DNA from: Desmodus rotundus
Lineage: Eukaryota > Chordata > Mammalia > Chiroptera > Phyllostomidae
Reading direction: 5' to 3'
Length of the DNA stretch: 64,000 bases
Assembly (NCBI RefSeq): GCF_022682495.2
Contig: NC_071391.1
Location: 81,991,161-82,055,160 of the forward strand
The position numbers and the translations under genes were made by a program. Positions within the stretch are counted from its first letter, which is position 1. The number at the start of each line of letters is the position of its first letter. Positions 32,124 to 41,560 of the stretch are shown one piece after another. Under the pieces are notes generated by a model. It was not told the DNA's origin, ran no database searches, and saw only the letters and a list, made by a program, of their open reading frames with translations.

Positions 32124-32612
32124 CATGGTTCCCAAACTAGGTGCCAAGGTACCTCAGAGCGCCACTGTGAACTCAGGAAAATTTTGAGGGAAACACAGCG
32201 ATACTCCACATCTGTTGAATACTAGCATGAGTGATATTACCTTCCTATCAACAACTTTATAACTTTGCACAGCTAGAGTTTCAGCAAGCAGCTGCTGTAA
32301 TAAAAAGCAAGTATCACGTGAAAATCTCTGTGGCATAGGAAGTGAAGATGGTGGTGTCCAACCTGATTCCAACATTTGAGAAGCTATGCAAAGTCCAACA
32401 GGTGCTTTGCACACATCCCATTAGTAATTGTACTTACTTAAGAATGAAATAAAAGTTTAGTTTTCTTTTGACTTATGCATATTATTTTTTTCAAATGGCT
32501 ACTAGGTTGTTAGGGGATAAGTACTTATTAAGTGGTTTGAAGCTAATTACTTGTTAAGTGGCACTTTTGGCCTGAGGTGCCATGAACTGAGAGAGTTTGA
32601 GAACTTCTACAA
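32124..32612. mobile_element. hAT-like DNA transposon remnant
   Basis: The left end GGTTCCCAAACTAGGTGCCA and the inverted right end GTTCTCAAACTCTC form diverged terminal repeats, and the interior has GGTGCC...GGCACC words near both ends. No transposase frame is recognised. The subfamily is not assigned. Confidence 0.55.
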
Positions 32613-32639
32613 GTGACAGAATTGCTTTGGGTTCTTAAT

Positions 32640-33130
32640 TACACTCTCAAACCGGAGACAGCCTAGATGCCCAGTAGCAGGGGATGGTTCAATAAGTTTT
32701 AAACAGTGACTTGAGGTGTATTCTACAGTCTTGAAAACTGATTGTATAGAAGACAGTTTTAAAACTATAAGTGAAAGAAAAACTAGATACAACTGGATTC
32801 TGTAATGGTGATAACATAAAAAGTATACATGACTGGAAAAGTCTAAATGGAAAAAAAATTTTAATGAACCCACTAAATGCAATGTGTTTTCCTGGGTTGG
32901 ATCCTGGAGCAGAAAAAGGACATGGAGTAAAAACTAGGTGAAGTCAAATAGTCTGTAGTTTAGTTACTAGTAAAGTATCGATGCTAATTTCTTAGTTGCA
33001 AAGAGTGTACTGGGATCAGCTACCATATAAACATTGGGGTAGCTGGGTGAAGAATATCAGGAACACTTTGTATTATCTTTGTAACTTTTCTAAACATCTA
33101 TAATTATTTGAAAACAAAAAAAAGCTATTT
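32640..33130 (+). repeat. Old L1-like 3' fragment
   Basis: 'GACAGCCTAGATGCCCAGTA', 'GGGGATGGTTCAATAAGTTT' and 'CTATAATTATTTGAAAACAA' resemble the end of ORF2 and the 3' UTR of ancient L1. Heavily diverged. Confidence 0.45.
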
Positions 33131-33216
33131 TAAAAATAATAATGTTCCCAGGGGAAGGTTACAGACGGCTCTTTTCTTCTTCTTTTTTTTTCAAAATCAT
33201 CTTTAGTTAAAAAAAT

Positions 33217-33640
33217 ATGATAATAACAACAGCTTTCAGCTATGAGATCCCTCATAAGGGCCAGGTATCATGTGATGGGCTTTATTCATATAAGTCTCCT
33301 GACATCTCTGTGACTGAGGTGTTAGCACCATTTTATCCCCCCAGAATCTGAAGCCCAGAGACATGAAGTCGCTTGCCCAAGGTCCCCCCAACTATTGAGT
33401 GACAGAGCTGGGATCAGAATCCGTACCTTACCTGATTTCCAAGGCCATGCCTTTTTCATGCTACTTCAACTGCCTTCCTGCCTCCTTTTCCTACACACTT
33501 CAATCCTCTAAAGCAGAGACTATCACCCCATTTCACAGGTGAGAAAGCAGATTTTTGGAGAGAGGGGAAGTGACTTGTCCACAGGCACAGCTGGTTAGTG
33601 GCAGAGCCAGAGTTTGCCCCGGGTCTGATTTCAACACCTG
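33217..33640 (-). repeat. Two MIR SINE remnants, reverse orientation
   Basis: Each contains the antisense MIR core: GAAGTCGCTTGCCCAAGGTC with CAGAGCTGGGATCAGAATCC (about 33217-33470), and GAAGTGACTTGTCCACAGGC with GTGGCAGAGCCAGAGTTTGC (about 33510-33640). Confidence 0.8.
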
Positions 33641-33721
33641 TGTACCTTCTGCCAGATACCTGAGAAAAATACGTCTTCGGCATTACAAGAAGTCAACTCA
33701 GCCATTTAGAAATAGATACAA

Positions 33722-33896
33722 GTCCTGTCTAGGTAGCTCAGTTGGTTAGAGGGTCATCCTGATATGACAAGGTTGCGGGTTTGATCCCCAGTCAGGGCAC
33801 ATACACAAATCAACCAATGAATGTACAAATAAGTGGAACAACAAATCGATGTCTCTCTCTCCTTCCTCTCTCTCTAAAATCAATAAATTTAAAAGT
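33722..33896 (+). mobile_element. VES SINE (short form)
   Basis: The head CTGTCTAGGTAGCTCAGTTG with GGTTGCGGGTTTGATCCCCA (B-box region) is followed by a CT-rich part and ATCAATAAATTTAAAAG tail. It lacks the second unit of longer VES copies. Confidence 0.85.
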
Positions 33897-33951
33897 AGCA
33901 TTAAAACAAGACACAAATACAAAAAGTGGGCAGAAACTCTCCCCATCCCCT

Positions 33952-34296
33952 TCACTGTCTGTCAGTCTCAGTAAATCTCCATTCCTCCTGAGGCCCCAGG
34001 AAGGGGTCCTCTAGAAGCCCACACCCCTCAGGTGGGACCCTGGTCATGTGGGTACCATTAGAGAATTTGGTGATGTCTACAAAACCCATGTTGCTCTCCA
34101 AGATGGTGTCATGGTAGACCTCCACCAGAGCCAGTGAGATGAACTGTATGTAATGGGCAGACAACATGTGTTCAGCTTCCCAGGTGGAGAAGACATCATC
34201 ATAGACAAGTTCTGCCAAGACACCAACACACACACGCATGGCAAGAGAATCAGCCACAGAGCTCATGGTGCTGCTCACCCTCTGGGAAAACCCCAG
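33952..34296 (-). other. Coding-like stretch of unknown family
   Basis: A 108-codon frame on the - strand (from an acceptor-like TTTTCCCAG ending at about 34297) reads VADSLAMRVCVGVLAELVYD, then FSTWEAEHMLSAHYIQFISL and ALVEVYHDTILESNMGFVDI. It has amphipathic helix character and balanced composition unlike repeat-derived frames. No family was recognised. A possible donor GTACCC is at about 34056. It may be an exon of an unannotated gene, or a gene fragment. Confidence 0.35.
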
Positions 34297-34819
34297 GCCA
34301 GCAGCGTTCTGAGCTTCTGTCCTGCTGCAGCAGACAGAGCTCAGGCCAGGAGCTAGGAGACCTGGACTCTGTCATTTCAGCATCAGAAGCCTCAGTTTTT
34401 CCCGTCTGTAGAATAGGCTAAGCAAATAAGGTGGGGTGTAAGTTTCCTGCTGCGACATTCTGCAAGCAGAGGAACTGTGTGTGTGCAGGTTTGATCAACA
34501 CTGACCTGTCCCTGCTCAGCAGATAATTTGGGTGGAATAAGTGACTACTCTTGACTCTGGGGAGGGCTATCTGGGGACAGGTGAGACAGACAACTTCTGG
34601 TGTTTGTATCCAGCCTTGCCTGAGTGTTTGACTCTTTCCACTATGGCATGTGTATCTGTGGTAGAAATAACAAGTTGTTTAAAGGAAAGTGAACGCACAG
34701 AGCTTGGGAAACCTCCCTTGCAGTTGACCTCTTCTGACTTGGACTTTCTGTTTGCAAGAAAGCAAACTCTAATATTTAAAAGATACTGGACCTGAGTTTA
34801 AGACAAGGTGCTTATCATC

Positions 34820-34990
34820 AAGGCTGCTGTTGATTGAGTGCTCACTATGTGCTAGGTACAGAGGACCTGACTCAGTAATCTTGAAAACAACTGAGGAACA
34901 TAGAGAGGGAAACTGAGGCTCAGAAAGATAAAGTGACCTGTCTAAGCTAGTCACTTTGAATCCAGCACTGTTTGACTGCAAAGCCTATAT
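34820..34990 (-). repeat. MIR SINE remnant, reverse
   Basis: 'GTGCTCACTATGTGCTAGGT', 'GAGGGAAACTGAGGCTCAGA' and 'GTGACCTGTCTAAGCTAGTC' follow the antisense MIR order. Confidence 0.8.
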
Positions 34991-35171
34991 TCTTCAAGCA
35001 TTAGAGCATCTTCTCCCCCAAATGGGTTTCCACAGTGAACCCTCCATGGTGGGGAAATGCAATGATCCAGAGCTCATCTGGATAACTGAGGTTTGTGGTA
35101 CACTCCCTCCCTACTGCAGCTGTAGAAAACTGAGTGAAGGAGAATTCTAGAGACGTAGCAAGTAGATGACA

Positions 35172-35700
35172 CTACTGGGAGACAACAGAGGACTCCTCTG
35201 GCCCTGAGCACTCCTTCCTGCCAGAAGTGCTCAGGGCCAGAGAAGCCAAGGCAGGGAAGAGACTTTCCGCCTCAGAGTCCTCTGAGAGGTTGTCCTCACT
35301 ATCCGCCTGGCTACGCCTCTCCCCTGCACTGCCTCCCCAGCCCTCCATCAGGGTGCGCTCCTTCTCAGGTAGAGCCACATCCCTGCTCTCCTGGCTGTCC
35401 TGCGTAGCCAGCTCCTCACAGGGGGCCTCGTCCCAGGAAGTGGTGGCCTTGCTGCTCTGCCCGTCATCCACACTGCTGCCCCTGGGTCGAATCACCAGGG
35501 AGGCACTCTGCTGGGCACCCATGCCTGTCCATACGCAGGCTGGAGTTCAACTGTTCCAGGCGGCCGGAGGAGAAATTGTGGGGGAAGGATGGCCAGAATC
35601 CAGGAACAGGTGCAATTCACCAGGTTCCCAATGGGGACCTTGGGCTGTTTCTCCTTCAGCCTACCTTCTGCCTCCACTTGCTTGACTTCATCCAGAGACC
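35172..35700 (-). other. Coding-like stretch, acidic and serine-rich, probably a broken gene fragment
   Basis: On the - strand a frame at 35522-35172 reads MGAQQSASLVIRPRGSSVDD and then SQADSEDNLSEDSEAESLFP before a TAG. Just upstream another frame has SSGRLEQLNSSLRMDR, and further upstream a third has FGSLDEVKQVEAEGRLKEKQ. The composition resembles a disordered protein region, spread over three frames, as expected for a pseudogene with small indels or for closely spaced exons. I do not recognise the gene. It contains the perfect hairpin at 35197-35241. Confidence 0.35.
35197..35241. repeat. Perfect 16 bp inverted repeat, 13 nt spacer
   Basis: TCTGGCCCTGAGCACT at 35197-35212 is exactly complementary to AGTGCTCAGGGCCAGA at 35226-35241. 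Confidence 0.97.
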
Positions 35701-35764
35701 CAAACACTGGCACACAAGGCACACAAAGACAAATGGGCTGGATGGAACTGTGGTGCTGCTGCCA

Positions 35765-36300
35765 GCAGTAACCTAAGTATTCATCAACAGGGAATTGGTT
35801 CAAATATGGAACATGCGCCCTGGCTGGGTGGTTCAGTTAGTTAGAGTGTCATCCTGTATACCAAAGGGTTGCAGGTTCGATCCCTGGTCAGGGCACATGC
35901 CTGGGTTGCAGGTTCAATCCCTGGTTGATCCCCAGTTCGAGTGCGTGCAGGGGCAACCAATTGATGTTTCTCTCGCTCCCTCCCTCCCTCATTCCCCCTC
36001 TCCTCCTCTCACTCCCTTCCTCTCTCTAAAATCAATAAACATATCCCCAGGTGAGAATTAAAAATATATATAGAACACGCATATAATGGAATACTATACA
36101 GTCAGTAAAAAGAGTGAGGCAGAACAAGGTGTAATACATGCTCCCATTTGTAAAGAATAGAAAAGTGACCAGTATGCATTATAATGCATAGAACAATCCA
36201 GAAGGAAACAAGGAAGCACTGCAATTGACTCTGTGGAGGGATTACTAAGGAATTTAAATGGGAGGAATATACCTTTCATCATAGAAAATCATGTGCACAT
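35765..36300 (+). mobile_element. Old L1 ORF2-end fragment interrupted by a VES
   Basis: 'GTATTCATCAACAGGGAATT' before the SINE and 'AATGGAATACTATACAGTCA' after it are the familiar L1 ORF2 C-terminal phrases, out of frame and decayed. Confidence 0.6.
35816..36062 (+). mobile_element. VES SINE (long form)
   Basis: The head GCCCTGGCTGGGTGGTTCAG, an intact B box (GGTTCGATCCC near 35876) and a second GGTTCAATCCC copy are followed by a CT-rich region and AATCAATAAACATATCCCCA. Flanks TATGGAACATGC and TATAGAACACGC form an imperfect duplication. Best example of the two-unit VES body here. Confidence 0.93.
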
Positions 36301-36398
36301 GATTTTTAAAACTAAAATATTAGTTAACTACATAAGAAACAGACTAAACAAAGCATATTATATCCTGTGGTTGACTATTATGGATCAGTTTTCAAAAG

Positions 36399-36723
36399 TA
36401 GTTGTCCCTTGAAGAATGTGGGGGTTGGGACATATACTACCCAAGCAGTAAAAACTCCAAGTATAACTTTTGGCTCCCCCAAAACTTAGCTATGAATAGC
36501 CTGCTGTTGACTGGCCTGACAAACAACATAAACAGATTATTTCATTTTGTAAATTATATGTATTATATACTGTATTCTTACAATAAATAACCTAGAGAAA
36601 AGAAAATGTTGTTGAGAAAACTATAAGAAAAAATACACTTACAGTACTATAATATTTATTGAAAAAAATCCACAAAGAAGTGGACCTGCACAGTTAAGTC
36701 CCATGTGGTTCCAGGGTTAACTG
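36399..36723 (+). mobile_element. Tigger2/MER28-like element, internally deleted
   Basis: The left end AGTTGTCCCTTGAAGAATGT and the right end, inverted, CAGTTAACCCTGGAACC, are Tigger-type terminal repeats. Interior words TATGTATTATATACTGTATT and AGAAAAGAAAATGTTGTTGA match Tigger2 derivatives. No transposase remains. Confidence 0.8.
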
Positions 36724-37348
36724 TACATTAAAGACTGTGGAAAAGGCTCCAGAACACATCTCAAAAGATTTACTCTGGTTCTATGTGTCCTTAGGCCATA
36801 GCCCATCAAGGGCAGACCATAGAAGATCATGTCACTTAAAATATTTTTTCTCTTTGTGGCTATGTCATCAACTTGATTTACTGTTAGTGTCAAATGTTTC
36901 TGTCTTTTAATTTCTTTTTTAATAAATTGCTCTAAATTACATAAAATTTTTTAATATATTTATTGATTATGCTATTACAGTTCTCCCATTTCCCGCCCCC
37001 CTCACTCCACTCCATCCTGCCCACCCCCTCCCTCCCACATTCCCCCCCTATAGTTCATGTCCATGGGTCATACTTATAAGTTCTTTGGCTTCTACATTTC
37101 CTACACTATTCTTACCCTCCCCCTGTCTATTTTCCACCTATCATCTATGCTACTTATTCTCTGTACCTTCCCCCCCTCTCCCCTGCCCACTCCCCTATTG
37201 ACAACCCTCCATGTGATCTCCACCTCTATGGTTCTGTTCCTGTTCTAGTTGTTTGCCTAGTTTGCTCTTGTTCTTGTTTTAGGTGTGGTCGTTAATAACT
37301 GTGAGTTTGCTGTCATTCTTACTGTTCATATTTTTGATCTTCTTTTTC

Positions 37349-38188
37349 TTAGATAAGTCCCTTTAACATTTCATATAATAAGTGCTTGGTGATGATGAAC
37401 TTCTTTAACTTGACCTTATCTGAGAAGCACTTTATCTTCCCTTCCATTCTAAATGATAGCTTTGCTGGATACAGTAATCTTGGATGTAGGCCCTTGCCTT
37501 TCATGACTTGGAATACTTCTTGCCAGCCCCTTCTTGCCTGTAAGGTCTCTTTGGAGAAATCAGCTGACAGTCTTATGGGAACTCCTTTGTAGGTAACTGT
37601 GTCCTTATCTCTTGCTGCTTCTAAGATTCTCTCCTTCTGCTTAATCTTGGGTAATGTAATTATGATGTGCCTTGGTGTGTTCCTCCTTGGGTCCAGCTTC
37701 TTTGGGACTCTCTGAGCTTCCTGGACTTCCTGGAAGTCGATTTCCTTTGCCAGATTAGGGAAGTTCTCCTTCATTATTTGTTCAAATAAGTTTTCAAGTT
37801 TTTTTTCTTCCTCTTCTCCTTCTGGCACCCCTATAATTCAGATGTTGGAACGTTTCAAGATGTCCTGGAGGTTCCTAAGCCTCTCCTCATTTTTCCGAAT
37901 TCTTGTTTCTTCATTCTTTTCTGGTTGGATGTTTCTTTCTTCCTTCTGGTCCACACCATTGATTTGAGTCCCAGTTTCCTTCGCCTCACTATTGGTTCCC
38001 TGTACATTTTCCTTTGTTTCTCTTAGCATAGGCTTCATTTTTTCATCTGGTTTTCGAACAAATTCAACCAATTCTGTGAGCATCTTGATAACCAGTGTTT
38101 TCAACTGTGCATCTGATAGGTTGGCTATCTCTTCCTCATTTAGTTGTATTTTTTCTGGAGCTTTGAAATGTTCTGTCATTTGGGCCAT
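37349..38188 (-). pseudogene. HAL1 ORF1, one in-frame stop
   Basis: A continuous 280-codon frame on the - strand encodes an ORF1p-like protein. It starts MAQMTEHFKAPEKIQLNEEE, has a shorter coiled-coil part than the L1 ORF1 at 21130-22062, then NI-stop-IIGVPEGEEEE (RRM), HIIITLPKIKQKERILEAAR and HPRLLYPAKLSFRMEG. The only defect is TGA at 37838-37840 (TCA on the + strand) where the related copies have CGA (arginine); this is a CpG-type C to T change. The L1 ORF1 here is 310 residues; this one would be 279. Apart from that codon the frame is open throughout, so the source gene was under constraint until recently. Confidence 0.9.
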
Positions 38189-38866
38189 TTTTTTTTTTTT
38201 TTTTTGGTCTTGGCGCGTCTGTTACTTAAAGGGGCGGAGCCTTAGGTGTTCACCGGGGTGGGGTAATGCTGGTCGCTGTGCTGTGACGCTGTACGTGGGG
38301 GAGGGGCCGAGAGGGAGCAATGGCACCTGCTCCTCTCTGCCGGATGTCAGTCACTCCCTCCACTACTCACAATCAAACTGGGCCCCACAATCAAACTGGG
38401 CCCCTCTGGTGCTGGTTCCCGAGTGGGTGGGCTTGTGCACGCCCTAGGCCCCTGTGGGTCTCTCCAAGGACCTCTCCTGTGAGGCTGGGAGTCTCTCCTG
38501 CTGCCACCCCAACCCCCACGAGCATTTTCAATCAGAGGTTTGAGGCTTTATTTCCCTGCGCTGGAGCCCTGTGTTGGTCGGTCTGCTTCACTCCCCACCG
38601 TTTGTCCAGTTTATCTGTGCGCGAACGTGGGGCCCTCGGGTCTGCCAGTGGTCAGACTGCCTGCCCCGTTCGTCCCACTCCCACACTCCGCCAGTCTCGG
38701 TCCTGCCACAGCAACGCGAGTCCTCTCCGCCCAGGCTGCCCGTCTCCGTCCCTCCTACCGGTCTGGATGAATGTTTATTTTTTATTTCCTTGGTGTCGGA
38801 CTTCCTTGCTGTTCGATTTTCTGTCAGTTCTGGTTATGCGAGGAGGCTCAGTGTGTCTACCTACGC

Positions 38867-38875
38867 CGCCATCTT
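38867..38875 (-). promoter_or_regulatory. YY1-type site at HAL1 5' end
   Basis: AAGATGGCG on the - strand lies within 20 bp of the element's 5' end, the same place as AAGATGGCGG in the full L1 (19498-19507). YY1 positions transcription start in human L1. The role here is inferred. Confidence 0.6.
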
Positions 38876-38898
38876 GGTTCTCTCACATAAAATTTTTT

Positions 38899-40019
38899 TT
38901 TTACCTAACTACAAAGTCAATACTGGAAAAGAAGGTATATCCAGGGAAATGTAGCTTCTTTCCATACCCCCACTCTATAGGTAACCATTTTGATTAGTTT
39001 CTGGTTTATCTTTTCATTGTTTTGAAAACAGATGCAAATACACATACATATTAATATTTCTTCTTTTTACACAAAAAGTGACATAGTATACACATTTTGC
39101 AGTTGGCTTTTTTCTTTAATATTGAGTAAGATTGACTTAACATCCCTTTTCAATGAATGAAATGGAAAGTTGTGGAACAATACATACAGTGGTATTTATG
39201 TAGAAATTTTAGGATTACCAAGTCTTGCAATATATTTTCTGAATATTGTCTACATATGTCTGTGTATGTAAAGGTATGTATAAGGGTCTGGAGGGATACA
39301 CAGAAAACTGATAATAGCAGTGTTATTTCTAGGGAGGGCAGGTGGAGATCAAGGATGGTCAAGGCCAAAGTTAGCTTTCTCTGCAATATTTTAATTTTTT
39401 TACAGGGAGATAGATTCATATGTTACTTGTGTAAAAATCTCAGTCTTTAATGCTACTATAAAAGCTAAAATAAATAAACCATACGTGACCTGTAGATGAT
39501 GGACATCCAAGTCCATTACTCTGGGTTGAAGAGGCAGCTGGGCAGGGAGGTCACCTGGGTGCCGCTGCTGGAGTTGCTATGCAGGCTGACGGTCTGGTGG
39601 CTGGAACTGCAGCTCCAGAAGGATTAAGAGAAAAAGAGGCAGGAAGGAGCATGGGTGAGGTTGCATCATCCTGGCTCAGGGCAACTCCACTAAGCTCAGG
39701 AGGAGCTGCTGGGCTGGGCTGGGAGTTAGGAAGTCTAGTTTTCTCTCTGTTCCTGACTTGAGCAAGTCCCTTCTCAAGGCCTCAGGTTTCTATCTGTAAA
39801 TGAAAGGGGTGGGAGAGTCTGAGCCCCCGTTCCCTGAAGCCACACCAGCCTCTGGGCTTCCACCTCCCAACCCTGCAACCAGAAAACCCATCTTTAACTG
39901 CATAACTGCACTGTGCTTGAGACTTCTGGCTAATGTTTTAGTTTGACTCAGACTAATGGATTATATAAATGACCCAATTTTTTACTGCCTTCTCTGTAAA
40001 TGTGCTTTTTGCCCTCTAA
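38899..40019. other. Intergenic flank with an old repeat and MIR
   Basis: The part near 39150-39450 has the look of a diverged L1 or similar repeat ('GGGTCTGGAGGGATACACAG'). 39700-39830 holds a + strand MIR core (GAGCAAGTCCCTTCTCAAGG, CTCAGGTTTCTATCTGTAAA). No exon was recognised. Confidence 0.45.
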
Positions 40020-40395
40020 CTTTTACTTCCTGCCTACTCTGATGCAAGGCTTGGCCACAAGACCTGCTTTGGCCAATGGGATGTTAGCCAAGTCGCCATG
40101 GCAGAGATTGAAAAAGAGCTTGTCTATATCTGTCTTTATGATCTGCATTCACTCTAACATAGCCAGGTCAGCCTGCTGGAGGATGAGACATGGAGCAGAG
40201 CTGAGTCACCCCAGGCCTGTGAGAGCCCCGTGAAGATCAACAAAACTTTTAGTTCACCTTCAGAGTCGAACTGCCCTGCTGACCCACAGATTCATGAGTG
40301 AAAGTAAATGTGTGTTGTTGAAAGTCATTGACCTTTGGGGGTTGTTTTTTATGCAATTATTGTGGCAATTGATGGCTGGTACATCACTAGTGAAG
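40020..40395 (+). mobile_element. MLT1-like solo LTR
   Basis: 'TTTGGCCAATGGGATGTTAG', 'AGCCTGCTGGAGGATGAGAC', 'TGGAGCAGAGCTGAGTCACC' and 'GCTGACCCACAGATTCATGA' are diagnostic MLT1 words in order. Confidence 0.85.
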
Positions 40396-40469
40396 AGAAA
40401 TAACTTTAGCTTTGGGCCACTACATTGGAAATTCTGTGAAAACAGACATGTCTGACTCGGTCACTGAAG

Positions 40470-40720
40470 TATTCCTGACATTCCAGGACACTCCTGACAG
40501 TACCTAGCACATGGTAAGCACTCAGTAAGCATCTGTTGAATAAATGGAAGTCTAGCCTTGTACTAGGTACTTTATATACACTATCTTGTTTAAGCTGCAC
40601 ACAAACCTCCCCTCTAAATGATTATTACCATTTGATAGATGAGGAAACCAAGGCCCCAGAGCTAGGAAATAGTAAAGCTAGAGTTCAATCTCAGGTCTGT
40701 CAGACTCTAAAGTCACCTTC
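40470..40720. repeat. L2 end (+) followed by MIR (-)
   Basis: 'AGTACCTAGCACATGGTAAG' with 'CAGTAAGCATCTGTTGAATA' is an L2-like 3' end (40470-40548). 'TTTGATAGATGAGGAAACCA' with 'GTAAAGCTAGAGTTCAATCT' is an antisense MIR (40549-40720). Confidence 0.7.
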
Positions 40721-41079
40721 TACCCAAAAACTAGAGGTGCAACTCTGTTCCAAGGTCCCAGACACCCAGCTTCACCATTCCTACCACAGCCTGATGGAGC
40801 AGATCCTGGCTTTTACACCCCTCCCTCCACTCTCTGAGATAAGCTGCCCAATACTTCATCGCTGATGGTGGAGCCCTGGTGCATCATCCAGAGCAGGTGA
40901 CCATCCAGGCTGGCCAGGGCAGCCACATGGGCCCCCCACCCCCTCTGCCTCATGACTGCCTCACAGCCCAGCCATTCAGCCTTTGTCTAGCAGTGCTGAG
41001 ACCCATGGGGAGAGCCAGTCCCATAGGAAAGAGGGTGGCTCTGACCTGGGAACCTGGGCCCTGGAAACACCCATTTAGC

Positions 41080-41560
41080 ATTCATTGAGTAACAGCCAAT
41101 ATACATGAACTGAGCACCTACTATGTGCCAGGCACTGACTAGGCCCTGGGGATACACAAAAGTAAGCAAGGCTACTTCCTTCTTTCAGTCCATCCTTCCA
41201 TTCTTCCCTTCCCTCCCCTTCCCCTTCTTTCTTCCTTCTTTCCTTCCTTCCTACACAAATTCAAATATTTGTTGAGCTCCTACTCTGTACCAGGCAGTAT
41301 ACTAAGCCTTGGGGATACTGAAGTAAGAAGACTGTTTCTTCCTTCTTTATTACCTTCCTTCTCTCCTTCCCCATTCATTCATTCAATTACTTATTTAATC
41401 GGACAAGCACCTACTATGTGCTAGGCACCAGGCTAGGCATATGGGATACAAGATGACCAAGATGTTCTGTTCGTCCATCCATCCACTCACCCACCATAAT
41501 TACTGAGGGCCTCCCACATGCCCACCATGGGGCTGGGTGCTGAGGATAAAAAAGATGAAC
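41080..41560 (+). repeat. Array of four diverged L2-type units with TTCC repeats
   Basis: The L2 motif recurs at about 41100 (GAGCACCTACTATGTGCCAG), 41270 (GAGCTCCTACTCTGTACCAG), 41407 (AAGCACCTACTATGTGCTAG) and 41500 (GAGGGCCTCCCACATGCCCA), each followed by GGGGAT- or GAGGAT-like words. CT-rich TTCC tracts (about 41180-41250, 41335-41375) lie between. Confidence 0.7.

Larger units (their letters stand above)
36953..38884 (-). mobile_element. Full-length HAL1-type half-L1
   Basis: This 1.93 kb element is flanked by the exact 14 bp duplication ACATAAAATTTTTT (36939-36952, 38885-38898). On the - strand it has a CpG-bearing 5' UTR (38884-38189) opening with AACCAAGATGGCGGCGTAGG, ORF1 (38188-37349), and a 3' UTR with a polypurine tract and the terminal AATCAATAAATATATT. 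No endonuclease or reverse transcriptase sequence lies between ORF1 and the 3' UTR. This is the structure of a half-L1, which must use L1 ORF2p in trans. Confidence 0.95.

Noticed and set aside
35816..35900. tRNA gene
   Set aside because: The A/B-box-like head belongs to a VES SINE; no cloverleaf with an anticodon arm and acceptor stem is formed.
38320..38997. 225-codon + strand frame
   Set aside because: It lies antisense in the GC-rich HAL1 5' UTR and crosses the element's end into unrelated DNA.
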